Shown: piece by piece, positions 1-11,566 of the stretch
How positions within the stretch are numbered: the first letter of the stretch is position 1
How the letters are laid out: each line of letters opens with the position of its first letter
Assembly: GCA_036346205.1 (NCBI GenBank)
Contig: JARFJB010000987.1
Span: 2,243,501-2,307,500 of the forward strand
DNA: 64,000 bases
From: Vesta saturnalis
Taxonomy: Eukaryota; Arthropoda; Insecta; Coleoptera; Lampyridae
Direction: 5' to 3'
The notes under the pieces: generated by a model
What the model was told of the DNA's origin: nothing
The model's database searches: none
Seen by the model: the letters and a program-made list of their open reading frames with translations, nothing else
Program-made: the position numbers and the translations under genes

Positions 1-3000
1 GTTCTTTTCTTGCGCATAGAAGATTTAAGTGATCTTCTCTGTATGTGTCGAAGACCAAGTGGGTTTCGTCATAACGTGATAGTGTATATTCCAGTTTCCT
101 GTTAAATTCGGTTGCAAGATCCCCACAGGTTTTAACAGAAGGTGCTTTTTTCATGGCTTGTATCTCTGTCATACCATCAAGAACCGCTACTGTCAATTTA
201 TTAGATATATCTGCTACTGAACAAAGAATAGAAGTGGCATTCTGGTTTTCTAGTGGATGCAGGTTATTAGTATTGTCTCACTCTGCTTCACTGGTATTAG
301 CTACTTGATCTTCCAGTATTTTCATCAGTCTAGATTTATTGCCACACATTAACTGTGTACCGTCTAAGGCGAACATTGATCGTGGAACAGCAGAAAATTC
401 GTAAGTTCCCAGTGATTCCTTTAGATTGATATCCGGTCTACTCCTTGACACAACCAGCAATCGTGTAAAAAGTGATCGATCTGCTTTTAGCTGTACAATT
501 GTATCTCCCACTTTTGTCGGCACACACTTGGAAGCAGTTTTACACAATTTCAATTTTACTTGCTTTATCCTCGCCCAGAAATACGTTTGGTCAGACTCAA
601 TTCGCTCAGTTTTGAAGGTGGCGTACAATTCTTTCCCAAGCACTGGCATTCTTGTTGCATCAATTCGGATGTCTTGGCTAAAAACAGCCTTTGTGCTGAT
701 ATTGATAAGGTCGTTACCATCGTATGACATTGGGTCCGTTGAATTATTCACGGCATTGAGAACTGTTACCACGTCAGAATATTGGCGGTTCGACTTTGAT
801 GTTGTAAGTTGGTGATGATGTAATTGACGATATTCTGTCATCCCTGTTAAATCTTTTGCTTCTTTGGCTAGCCTTGATAGTTCAGGAGCGATAAAAAAAA
901 CCTTGCCAGTGCACTTTTCTTTTGGGTAATATTTACAAGACCTCCAGCTACCTTCATTGCCCTATTTTGGTGTTCTAGAGCCTCGTCTGTACCCAAAGCA
1001 CAAAATGGTATGCTACTCTTGTTTACTACCCAGTTCCCTTTCATAAACTCTTCCCCGATATTCGGGTTTGTCTTTTCTATCTGTCTTATATTAGCTAAAT
1101 ACCAAGCGATCATACTTGCATAGTTTCTTAAATCAAGAGCAAAGAAATATTTGACAAAATCTTCTAATGTAGCTAGATCTAGCTCCCAATTACCAGTTCT
1201 TACAGATCGTATGTAACTCAACATAGTTCCAACCATTTCCATGTATTGGCGAGCAACTTTGAAGGTTGGTTTGTGGAGACCACAAACCAACCTGTTCCAT
1301 GTTCGACAGAATGTTCAAGTTTTTAGGGCAAAAACAGTCTGTTTGTGAACTGAATTAGTATCTTTAACGTTGTTTGTCTGCAAGGTGACAACCAACTTAT
1401 TGATATTAGTGTCAATTTCATCTTTTATATCTTCATGATAGGTAAGAAACAAGTCAGTATATCATTTACATAAGGCAAGTAGAAGTGTTGTATGTACTTC
1501 AACTCCTCGTCGTACATGCTTTCCTGCTAGTATTTGTGACATAACTGCGTCACCATATAAATCACCTAAGGTGCGCTCAAGTCCTGTACCATCTACAAAG
1601 GTACATATTGCTCTGAGCATTGCTATTATTGTGTGCAATTCCCCTGGTCTCAGTATCCAATGTTTAGACAGATCTGGTTTGGCCATTGCTAAATGTAAAA
1701 CTGGTTTATAAAGACCAAGGTCAAAAGTTACAACAGTTTTTGAATCTGAACCTGCAATGGCGTTTGTCACTCTTTCCAACCTTTCCATGCACGTTAACTG
1801 TGTCGAAGTCGTTGTTGGGCTATTGTCTATGAGAGGAAGCACACAAACTCTCATTTTCTGCATTGGCTGGTTCACTAAGGATTGATATGCGGACCACGTC
1901 GGAATAAAAACATCTTTTGAGAAAATGCCGCTGTCACTCTCATCAGCATTTTCATTTGTGTCATTATTAGTGTCAGAATGACTTGTAATTTCAGAACATC
2001 TGTTAATAACGCTAACATTGGCCATCATCCATATGAAATCTTCCAACTTGCTGCAATCCATAACCTCTTGATTTCTTTCTTTGTAGTCAACATTAGTCTG
2101 AATTTTGGGCACACTTACTTTTTTGGAACTTGAAATGCTGCAGTGCGAAAGTTCAGTAAGAAACGTTGGAATGGTGTCGAGTGAATGTCGAGACGGTGGC
2201 TGTGAGAGTACAATAGATTCGTCTGTATCAGCCTCAGATTCTACTTGATACACAGCCATTACTGTACCGTGGAGAGTGTTCTTACCATAAGGAGTGTCTT
2301 CCTGGAAGTCAATATTATCAGCTGCACAGAAAATAAATCTCCCTGCAACTAGGTCTCGTGGTATGTATACGCCCTCATTTGCTTCCATACATTTAATAAC
2401 TTCGCTCGCAATCTGAGTTTCCATTCTGAGCACTTTACCATACTCAATAGAAGTTCCCAAACCATGAAGAAACTGAATTATGAATTTGCTTCTTGTTTCT
2501 GAGTGGACAGTGAGCCCCACAGCTATCTGCATTGGCATATCCCGTCCATGACGAACATTTTTATTGATCGCTGATGACACTTGGCGGGATGACATCATTT
2601 CATATATTAACATTTGGGAGACTCGCTGAGCCTTATTGGACGCCTGAGCATCTGTCTTGTTTTACATTTTATATCCACTTGACCATCGATGCACCACTTA
2701 AAAAAAATGATAAACTTGTTTCGGAATGATTTCTTCCACGTCTTCTTTCTTAAGGGACCCGGTGAAAGTACATTTCTCAAGTTTCAAAACAGAATCTCGT
2801 AATATCCGAGATGCATCAAAGAGGATTTTCATGTCTTTGTTTAAGTCTTCATATGCATCCTCAGCAATAGCAATACCTGCATCAGCTGTAGCCTTTAGCG
2901 ATACGCGCTGTGGTTCGTTCAGTCTCTTTGGTGTACTGAAAGCAATACCAACACTTTCAAGTTCCTCTTCTAATAGTTTTTTCATTTGTTTTCTAGACTT

Positions 3001-3834
3001 TATCTCTGATTCGTCAACGCCATTATCTATTGATATTTTACGGTATAAATTCTCAATATTCATCATTGTCGTGACGTTACCTTCATGAAAAAAGCTACTA
3101 AGGGAGGATATGAACTCGACGTCAGCTGCTCATTGATGTATTGAAAACCTTCCAAATTTAGAATGATATTTGGGTTTTAAGACATTCACTACATATTTGT
3201 TCCAGAATTGTGTGTGATATTTGATGTTTTTTGCATGGGCATCTCCAGGATCTGTGCAGTCACTCAAGCGTACTTTAAATATTTCACTATCAGACAATTG
3301 GACAGCTAACTGAAGACGCTCGCCATTTTGGTCTGTTGCTATACAATACAGTCTCTCTTTGCTTTTCTCTCCTTCATCACAAAAGAAACAGTTATTTTTG
3401 TTATATGTAGGTGTTTTCGACCTTAATGAGTATATTGCCTTGTCACTGCTGGTACTTGCTTCTAAATCATTCTTAGGTTCACATCGCTTACCTTCTTCGA
3501 AACACTTTTTACTTCGCTCGATGTTTGCCGTATGAGTTAATTTTCTGTAACATTCTTTGTGCCATTTTGCATTGTAGTTTTGTAGCTGTTGTACACTTAG
3601 ATTTGCGATTCTACTACTAATATGCATATACTCTGGATCCAACCATTCTTCTCTTTGTTTCAAACACTGCAAAAGTTTTTCTAAGTTCAATGGATTAACA
3701 AGGGGTAATTTACTTTTAACTTGATACAAAATACACAGTTTATAATCTGTTGAAAGTCTGATTTTTTTGGTGGAGGGAGGAAGATCCAAATGAAGACAAC
3801 TTCGGATGTTGGACGAACTTGCCATGGTTATCAA
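1..3834 (-). pseudogene. Decayed member of an abundant uncharacterised metazoan repeat-like protein family
   Basis: One long reading frame runs leftward from ATG 3832-3834 (or the second Met, with better context, three codons on) to the window edge. Recognisable family signatures, from memory of many unnamed invertebrate proteins, are an N-terminal KWHKECYRKL segment and a CxxC..C cluster (about 3360-3560), DNxDxxEDTxxGxxTxH (about 2270-2330), LRPGELHT (about 1640), GNWVVNKSSIPFCALGTDEALEHQNR (read at about 960-1050) and a HHHQLTTSKSNRQ block (about 790-815). It is interrupted by in-frame TGA at 3130, 1462, 1315 and 278, and by frameshifts at the A runs 2700-2707 and about 893-900 and near 2660; the frame stays open across 1-277, so it continues outside the window. 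No catalytic function is known to me for this family; its copy number suggests mobility. A single-exon host gene ruined by mutation is the alternative. Confidence 0.6.
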
Positions 3835-3900
3835 GCTTCAAACACTCTTTCACAATCTGAAATGAAAGAGAGAACGAATTGAACCAACTAAAATATAAAT

Positions 3901-4051
3901 GTTACGGACAAAGACGTAAAACCGGCCTTTGACAGTGTTGGCCGGCTAATGAGGTAAATGCCCAATTAAGTTGGTTAGGTTAGGTAGGTTATATTTACGT
4001 CATTGGCCGGCCAATACTGTCAAAGGCCGGTTTTACATCTTTGTCCGTAAC
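3901..4051. mobile_element. 151-bp palindromic MITE
   Basis: The two ends are inverted copies: GTTACGGACAAAGA at the left and its complement at the right, and the arms continue (CCGGCCTTTGACAGT, GGCCGGC) over about 60 bp each, leaving a short centre with TTGGTTAGGTTAGGTAGG. ATAAAT flanks both sides (3895-3900 and 4052-4057), a likely 6-bp target duplication. No coding capacity. The parent transposon is unknown. Confidence 0.8.
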
Positions 4052-4060
4052 ATAAATACC

Positions 4061-4545
4061 AAATTCAGCACGGGCAATAAATGTGGTTAGGCAATACATT
4101 TATACAAATAAATATGTGTTATGGAGAAATACTGGCGTGTAAGTCGTAAATGGTGCAAGATACGACAAAATTGATAAGAACTAAATTTGTTCCCTCATTT
4201 ATGCAGAATAAAAAGGTTCTATGCATATTTTACGTATGAGCACTCTGAACAGAGTTATTAATGATTTATTGAATAAGTGTCTTGTATAACGGCCATCTTG
4301 GATGTATGACGTCACAAAAACCAAACAGCGCAATTTAAAAGCAAACACCCGGTACTACACTATTATGTAACATATAACAAAGGGATTCCCCATGGTCCTT
4401 CCCTTCACAAAAAATCCCACGGAATACTTTATGCGCCAGAACTATTTAGTAGTAAACCAATCTTAGGTATACATATTAATTATTAGTTTATTTAAATATG
4501 TTGTTAATAAATATTTTTTATCGTCACTTCTTTATAAACGAGGCC
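4061..4545. other. No gene recognised between the MITE and pogo-1
   Basis: AT-rich sequence with a TGACGTCA palindrome at about 4307. No reading frame or repeat of a known family was found. Confidence 0.4.
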
Positions 4546-4633
4546 AAGTGGCGGGTGATATGAGACATGTCTCATGTCGCCCCTTTTGTGAAGAAGCCTT
4601 ATAATTTAAAGCTCTATTCAAATACATATCTTT

Positions 4634-5293
4634 TTGTATTTAGATAAATGTAAAGTAGGCAAATATAAGCGAAAATTAGGAAGTAGAAAATATGCAGATT
4701 TTGATTCTGGACAGCTTGAAACAGCGGTAAAGGAGAGGAGGATTCGTAAGGTGTCGTATCGAAAATTGGAAAATAAATATGGAAGATCCAGAAGTACTAT
4801 TCAAAGAAAAGTAGAGAATTTGTACACAAAGAGACCAGGTGGCCAGACAATCCTATCTTTTGCAGAAGAGCTTAAAATCGTGGAAAATATCCAACTAGCC
4901 TGTACCTGGGGATTTCCCTTAACTGCTTATAACGTTAGAGGTCTAGTCAGGTCTTATTTAAATGAACAAGGAGTCCAAAAATTGGCCTGGCAAGGACTGG
5001 ACTGCCGGTTTCCTTGAAAGACGGACAAATTTTAAGTAGTCTATGGTGTCAGAACATAACACGTTCAAGGGCTGGTGCCACAATCAATGAATATTTTGAC
5101 GAACTACAAGATAGCCTTTAAGACATAGATCCGGACATGATTGTCAATTACGATAAGACTAACATCTTAGATGACCCGCGAAAAACTAAAATAATCGCTC
5201 GTCGTGGAACAAAATACGCATACCAGGTTTTGGACTCGTCGAAATCGAGTAAGTCTGTAATGTTTACGGGAACTTCATCGGGGATCTCATTGC

Positions 5294-5355
<62 letters not shown>

Positions 5356-5815
5356 TATAAATCCGAAAATCTATACACCAGCTGGACGACTAATGGCCCT
5401 GCAGGGGCCAAATATAATCGTAGTAAGTCTGGGTGGTTTAACGAGGCCTTGTTTTAAGCTTGGTTTAACACGGTGGCGTTAAGATATTTTAAGAAATTCC
5501 CAAAAGAGATTCCAAAATCTCTTACCGGTGACAATTTAGCAAGCCAATCTCAAGGAAAATAATATTCGTTTTATATTGTTGCCACCGAATTCAACCCACA
5601 TATGTCAACCATTAGATGTGGCGTACTTTAAGCCTTTGAAGGTTTCTTGGCGTGAAGTTTTCCTAAATTATAAACTGAAAAACAGAGGGACAGTTCCTAA
5701 AGATTATTTCTAAGGCTGTTAAAGAGTTGTTTAGACAGCTTAAATAAAAATGGGAAAACGTCGGAAAATCTTAAAGGCGGTTTTAGGGGAAGTGGAATTT
5801 TTCCTATTGATAATA
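4634..5815 (+). pseudogene. pogo-1 transposase, N-terminal and DDE part
   Basis: The frame opens behind a TATTTAG acceptor-like site with KYKRKLGSRKYADFD, the Pipsqueak/CENP-B type helix-turn-helix of pogo elements, then a DDE_1 domain: NYDKTNILDDP (first Asp at about 5148), GDNLAS (about 5530) and QPLDVAYF (about 5610), so all three acidic positions survive, although they lie in different frames. The only nearby ATG (4648) is out of frame. A (TA)n array has expanded inside the coding frame between SLPVY and YKSENLY. Downstream LPPNSTHI and SWREV are typical of the family. The frame is lost after GSGIFPIDN where the LINE tail begins. Confidence 0.8.
5297..5352. repeat. (TA)28 microsatellite inside a transposase frame
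   Basis: Uninterrupted TA dinucleotides, 56 bp, located where related transposases have a few codons between VY and YKSENLY. It keeps the frame open (Ile-Tyr repeats) on both sides. Confidence 0.95.
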
Positions 5816-7060
5816 ATAATAGTATCTTTATTATGGGCGGAGTGTCAGCCATCCGCTGCTATTAATCCCAACCCTGAAAACTATCAAAATACATAATTGA
5901 CAATATACTTCATAAGCCGATTTAATCACTAATCGTCTAACATATTTTTAGAGTCGTTGGCGAAAAAACAGCAAAAAAAAAGAAAGTAGACACAGTAATA
6001 TGAATTAGTTATTTATTTAAAGAGATAAGATATTTTTGTATTTAGTTTTGAAACCTTTCATTCCAAACGCTTTTAAGGTATTTGGAATGTCATTGTACGT
6101 CGATGATGCAGCATAGGAAAAAGAACCTTCAAATAAAGTTTTGTAATGATTCGGCATATCAATCAGATCTGAATTTCGCAGAACTCGATTATGAACATTA
6201 CTACGAAATTTGATTTTCGCATTTAAATATGAGGGTTCTCCCAATTTTATAACCTTATGTATAAGACAAACAATATGTAGTTTTCGCCTAAGTGCCATTT
6301 TTAATATGGAGTTTTCTTTATAAATGAACGAAGTATGTTCTCGTCGTCTTATATTAAATGAGAACCTGGCACATGAATTCTGTATCTTTTGCAATCTGTA
6401 ACTATTTGCACTGTTCAAACAAGGGCCACAAACAGTATCACAATAGTCAATTTTAGACAAAATTAATGAATCCATCGCATTCCATTAAATATTATACGGA
6501 AGCACATATTTAAACCGATACATACACTTAAGCTTTGAGTAAGCCGCGCGAGTTAGCTTGTTGATATGGTTCGTAAAAGTACTGCCAAGAATCACTACTA
6601 AACAACTGCACATTGGAGTTAGATTAAGTGGTGAATGTTGCAAAATAAGTTGCTTATCCAAATACTTGTGAGCGAACGAGGTAGTCACTTGAGAGCCTAA
6701 CAATAGTGATGAGGATTTAGAAGAATTTATTTGTAAAGCGTTGTTCTTTGACCATTTAACTAACTCTTGCTGTACTTCATTAATTTCTAATACAGAATCA
6801 GCAATTCTACTGGGATTGAACATAATGATAATAAAGCAAGCAGGTGTCATCTGAAAAACTGTGTAGGTACCCATTTTTTACCATACTTGGCATATCGGCA
6901 ATATATATAAAGGGTTTTCCAATAAGAGGTGTTATTTTGATATTCAAAGAAAAATGGAATTTTTTGAGATAATTGATCGGATGTTTATTTCATTATAAAG
7001 AGGAAGGTATGCCGTTAATAATGGAAAACAATATCAGCCAAATGGCTACCACGACCATGC

Positions 7061-8503
7061 TTACAGGACCATAACCAAATCGCAAAGTGGCTGCCCTATG
7101 TCATCGATAGTCTCACGAATTCCATCTTTGAGGTCTTCAATCGACGCTGGGCTGTTGGCGTAGACCTTATCTTTCACGTGGCCCCAAAGGAAGAAGTCGC
7201 AGGGTGTTAAATCACAAGATCTCGGTGGCCAATTGTGATCACCTCTTCGATAGATAACACGGTCCGGAAACTTTTCCCGTAAAAGATCAATGGTTTCGTT
7301 GCTTGTGTGGCACGTAGCGCCGTCTTGTTGAAAGTAAACGTTGTCCAAATCAATACCATCCAATTCCGGCCATAAAAAATCATTAATCATCTCTCGATAG
7401 CGCAATCCTTTCACCGTAACTGTTGCTCCAGCCTCATTTTCGAAAAAGTAAGGTCCAATGACCCCGCCAGACCATATCCTTTTCATGAAATTTTCCATAA
7501 GCAAATCGCAAAGTGGCTGCCCTGTGTCATCGATAGCCTCAAGAATTCCATCTTTGAGGTCTTGAATCGACGCTGGGCTGTTGGCGTAGGCCTTATCTTT
7601 CACGTGGCCCCAAAGGAAGAAGTCGCAAGGTGTTAAATCACAAGATCTCGGTGGCCAATTGTGATCACCTCTTCGAGAGATAACACGGTCCGGAAACTTT
7701 TCCCGTAAAAGATCAATGGTTTCGTGGCTTGTGTGGTACGTAGCGCCGTCTTGTTGAAAGTAAACGTTGCCCAGATCAATGCCATCCAATTCCGGCCATA
7801 AAAAATCATTAATCATCTCTCGATAGCGCAATCCATTCACCGTAACTATTGCTCCACCCTCATTTTCGAAAAAGTAAGGTCCAATGACCCCGCCAGACCA
7901 TAAACCGCACCAAACAGTCACACGTTGAGGATGGAGAGGCTTTTCAACAATAACTCTTGGGTTTTCCGAGCCCCAGATGCGACAATTTTGCGTGTTGACG
8001 TACCCACCGAGGTGGAAATGGGCCTCATCAGTCAAGATGATTTTTCGATGGAATTCCGGATCATTTTCATGCATTTCAACGACCCAATCAGCAAAGACAC
8101 GACGTTGTTGATGATCGGCCGTCTTGAGTTCTTGTGTTAACTGAACTTTATAAGCCTTAAGACCCAAGCCTTTATGCAAAATACGGTGTAATGACGTTTG
8201 TGGAATGCCCAATTCCAAAGAACGACGAGGAATGGACAAGCCTGGGTTTTCTTCAACACTTTGGGCTACAGCAGCAATATTCTCAGTTGTTCTTGAGCAA
8301 CGTGCACGGGTTTTATTCTTCACATCATTAACTTGTCCCAACAGCTCGAATTTGTTCACCAATTTCTGTATTGCGGTCCGACAAGGTGCTTCACGACGAC
8401 CCAAAAATGTTTTAGTTTTACGAACCGTCTCTGCCAAATTTTCACCATTTTTATAGTGAATTTTATTAATTTCAGTGCGTTGTTGAAGCGTGTATCGTTC
8501 CAT
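7061..8503 (-). CDS. Mariner transposase with internally duplicated catalytic domain
   Basis: Start chosen at the ATG with AAAATGG context (8501-8503), giving MERYTLQQR. N-terminal helix-turn-helix (to about residue 110), then DDE domain: first Asp in ILTDEAHF, second in YFQQDGA, third in DLTPCDFFLWG. 41 residues separate the second and third Asp, the DD41D spacing. After FMKRIWS the protein jumps back to SGGVIGPYF and repeats about 142 residues, so the second and third Asp occur twice. The end VMVL and stop come from a 23-bp deletion; the normal tail CKHGRG..HLADIVFHY remains in another frame. About 480 residues against the usual 340-350. Probably inactive. Confidence 0.9.
   Translation of the reverse strand: MERYTLQQRTEINKIHYKNGENLAETVRKTKTFLGRREAPCRTAIQKLVNKFELLGQVNDVKNKTRARCSRTTENIAAVAQSVEENPGLSIPRRSLELGIPQTSLHRILHKGLGLKAYKVQLTQELKTADHQQRRVFADWVVEMHENDPEFHRKIILTDEAHFHLGGYVNTQNCRIWGSENPRVIVEKPLHPQRVTVWCGLWSGGVIGPYFFENEGGAIVTVNGLRYREMINDFLWPELDGIDLGNVYFQQDGATYHTSHETIDLLREKFPDRVISRRGDHNWPPRSCDLTPCDFFLWGHVKDKAYANSPASIQDLKDGILEAIDDTGQPLCDLLMENFMKRIWSGGVIGPYFFENEAGATVTVKGLRYREMINDFLWPELDGIDLDNVYFQQDGATCHTSNETIDLLREKFPDRVIYRRGDHNWPPRSCDLTPCDFFLWGHVKDKVYANSPASIEDLKDGIRETIDDIGQPLCDLVMVL
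7077..7902. repeat. Two tandem 426-bp units within the mariner transposase
   Basis: CGCAAAGTGGCTGCCCT occurs at 7081 and again at 7507, an offset of exactly 426 bp (142 codons), and about 400 bp after each are nearly identical, differing at scattered single bases. Confidence 0.92.
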
Positions 8504-8613
8504 TTTATTAATCGCGTAGTTTTTACTTGTCAAATGTCAATAAATGACAGCTTCAAAAGTGACATCTACCGAAATAGCGGGCTATTCAAAATAACACCTC
8601 TTATTGGAAAACC

Positions 8614-8616
<3 letters not shown>

Positions 8617-8671
<55 letters not shown>

Positions 8672-8690
8672 ATATATATATATATACATA
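8617..8690. repeat. (TA)n array at the mariner target site
   Basis: About 70 bp of TA repeats with a few TATG interruptions directly abut the mariner end; a shorter (TA)5 abuts the opposite end (6900-6909). The array may have grown from the TA-rich insertion target. Confidence 0.9.
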
Positions 8691-10689
8691 CTGAAAAGAA
8701 GTGGGCCAAGTATTGAACCCTGCGGTACCCCCCTAGAAATGGTCAAGGTATTTGAGAATGTTCTATAGTCGAACGATACTTTAACAGCTTGAAGCCTATT
8801 CAATAATAAGATCTAAACCACTTGATAGCATCATCAGAGAAACCATGATAATGTAACTTGGCAATCAAAAGTTGATGATCAACACTATCAAATGCCTTAG
8901 AATAATCAAAAGAAAGCAGAACTGTTACCTGTGATTGATCGGTGCAGAAAGAATGTTGTTAACAATATCAATAAGCGCCGTAGCAGTAGAATGATATTTG
9001 CGAAAACCAGATTGGCGGGAAGGTAAAATTTTGTTTGATAAAATATAAGGTAACACTTGGGAGTACACAATTTTTTCCATAACTTTCGACAAAGTTGGCA
9101 GAATACTAAACGGCCGTAGGTCATAATTGACTTTCAGGAGGGTACTTTTTACACAGAGGTTGCACTATTGCATGTTACCATACATATGAAAGTTCTAGGA
9201 GTTTAAATGAAGGATTTATTATATTGCCTAAAGCCTTATTACAGTACGGTAGACAAAATAACAACATAGTAGTAGAAATAGAATCAATACCTAGAGCATC
9301 GGATTTTAGGGAATATACAGAGTTAATTACATCTGTCTCAGTAACACCAGTAAAGGAGAATTTTGATTGAGAGTAATCTTTTACGTTATTCGAGAAATAA
9401 TGCAAAGTTTCTACGGCTGCTGTGGTTTGACTAGCTGGGTTTATGAAATAATCATTTAGTTGGTATGGCTCTGATAAGTGTAAAGGAATATCTTTCCGTT
9501 CATTCTTTGAGTGAACATCAAGTGTCTTTAATGTACCCTATAAATTTTGAGGATTTCGGACATTTGACAGTCAATGTACGCGCTCTTTTCCTTACGAATT
9601 GAGGATGTTACGTAGTTACGAAGTTGTTTATAAGTCGACCATTTACTTACAGATACGGAAGTAGGGCAATTTATATCCCTCAAAGACCTTTTATATTTTG
9701 AAAGGGCATTATCTCTTAGTCGCATCGTGAATCTAATATTAGCTATAATCCATAGCGTTCGTCTTTTTGTGATTTGTATCTTCATTGAAGGTGCAAATTT
9801 ATCAAACAGGGACAAAATACAAGAATTGAGATACTCTACTTTGTCATTTATATTTGAAAATTCATTGATGTAATTTCAGTCGATTGAAAAGGCCGAATTC
9901 GACTTTATTTACATCTTTTGCATTCCTATAAGATATATATTTTTCGATTTTAATTGAATTCGTACAGTCAAGAGGACAGTAAATTAGGCGGTGGTCGACG
10001 TTGAAAGGTACCTTGCTAACTCCAGTTTTAGAATAGCAATTCCGTTTGTAACAAAAATGTGGTCAATGAGCCTGTTAGAATTCGGACTGACCCGTGTTGG
10101 ATCAATTATTGTTTGCTATATATTGTATATACCAGTAACTTGCCTTAGAAAATCTGAACTCGGTGTCTGTACCAACCAGTTTATATTGAAATCTCCTTAA
10201 CAAATGATGTCATTAAATTGAGGTATTAACACTGATAATGTATCATCGAGTACAGATGCAGTTTTATAAGAAATATTAGGAGACTTATAAACCACTCCAA
10301 TCGCTAGTGTGCGCTTACCAATTTTTCCCGAAATCCACAGCTGATTGAAACGTCTACACCTTCGATGTCGTAGTTAATTGTTTCAAATTTTAATGATATG
10401 CTAATAAAGAAAGCTACACCATCTTCTCTACCAATTCCATCTTTTCTTAACACATAGTAAACGGGTACGTAAAAATTACTAGACGAAATTTCAGTTCTTA
10501 GCCAGGTTTCACTGACAGCCAAGATCCCGAAACTATGCTCGAGTAATAAATTTTTTAAGGCTTCAAAATGTTTCCCTAATGATCTAATATTAATGTGAGC
10601 AATCAATAGGTTTTGATCCCTTATTTCGGCAACATCGTATTCCGTGGTTGCGTATATTGCGGTTTGAGCTTTACATTTAGCTCATAGAA

Positions 10690-11374
10690 ACCAAGTTTTA
10701 AAACACTCGCCCAATGTAGAAATTCCCACGGAACCAGATGCAGTTATTTATAATGCTTTCGAAATCTTTCTTAAAACCCTTTGTAATACCTCGAGTAAAA
10801 ATCGAAAATACTTGTCAAAACTTGCAGGTGTTTCAAATATTGATGAAGCAAATCAGAAAGACTCTTCTCATGCTCAAAAGATAGGGGTAAGTGTTTTTTT
10901 TTTGTTGACCATATCGTTTTTTATTTTTGGTTTTTTTTTGCAGGCCAGGACGACTCCTCAGACGCAGAGAGTGACCAATTTTCTTTGCATGATTCTAATT
11001 CTTCAGAAGGTTTAGAAGACTTTGAAGAGGACAAAAATGACGATGAAGTGGATGTAGATAGTTTGACTCCAGGTGACTTGATATTGGTTCAATTTAACCA
11101 CAGTGCGCCAAATAGAAAGACTTTGATCAATAAGTTTATAGAAAAAATAATAAAAATTAATTCAAATATTTTGCGCCATTTCTCACGTCCAAGCTCAAAG
11201 TACAATAATATTTTCATTTTTCCCGCTTTTTTAGACGATGAGGAAGTGGAAAGGCAACACATAATTTCAAAAGTGACACCCACGTTAATAAGACGAGAAA
11301 GACATTTTTTCCTGTTAGTTTTTGTTGGTTTGAAATTGTACTTGACTATTAATAGCTACATTTATCGTTTTTAG
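10690..11374 (+). pseudogene. pogo-1 transposase C-terminal part with a 57-bp intron-like gap
   Basis: A frame from about 10705 reads NVEIPTEPDAV..AFEIFLKTL and continues to SSHAQK. At 10887-10943 lies GTAAGT, a T-rich stretch and TTTTTGCAG, a well-formed short intron. Beyond it an acidic stretch DDSSDAESDQF..EDFEEDKNDDEVDVD then GDLILVQF is read, in a frame one base off the simple splice product, so a frameshift is also present. The acidic tail and the VQF/V-Y-G motif resemble pogo C-termini in pogo-2 and pogo-3. Linking it to 4634-5815 is inference. Confidence 0.5.
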
Positions 11375-11566
11375 ATGCTTGGTGATTTTTATTCTTTTTA
11401 AAGTTTAGTTGTTTCGATTGCATTTAATATTTTTTTTTAATTTATTTTTTTCCTATTTGATTTACATAAAACAAGGATAATACAGATAAGGGTTGATTTT
11501 TAAGCCTATCCAACTTCTTTTTCACGAACAAAAAGCGTTTAGTTTTTTTAAAACTCATTTTGTTTG

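Larger units (their letters stand above)
6910..8616 (-). mobile_element. Mariner/Tc1-superfamily element with 31-bp perfect TIRs
   Basis: Positions 6910-6940 and 8586-8616 are exact inverted copies (31 bp, beginning AAGGGTTTTCC). The flanks are TA on both sides (6908-6909, 8617-8618), the standard mariner target duplication. It lies in the RT of a minus-strand LINE. The perfect TIRs and long frame make it the least decayed transposon here. Confidence 0.93.
5816..10640 (-). mobile_element. Non-LTR retrotransposon (CR1/Jockey-group LINE), split by a mariner
   Basis: Reading leftward: apurinic endonuclease start (HINIRSLGKHF, VSETWL) at about 10490-10610, linker and N-terminal reverse transcriptase (RT) fragments at 9175-9815, RT catalytic block FDYSKAFDS and SRGVPQGSILGPLLF at 8690-8925, FSDDT (the FADD box) at about 6855, and the C-terminal KIQNSCAR region at 6017-6475. 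The 3' end is a short (ATT)n tail at about 5816-5830. Many stops and frameshifts. The mariner 6910-8616 sits between the PQGS and FADD boxes. Clade assignment is by motif memory only. Confidence 0.75.

Noticed and set aside
4060..4552. Missing piggyBac C-terminus left of pogo-1
   Set aside because: I looked for it on the minus strand, since pogo-1 might have split the piggyBac gene, but found no matching motif.
8333..8803. Frames with Ile-Tyr repeats near 8.6 kb
   Set aside because: Run through the (TA)n array; the minus one also contains real LINE RT text, annotated as such.
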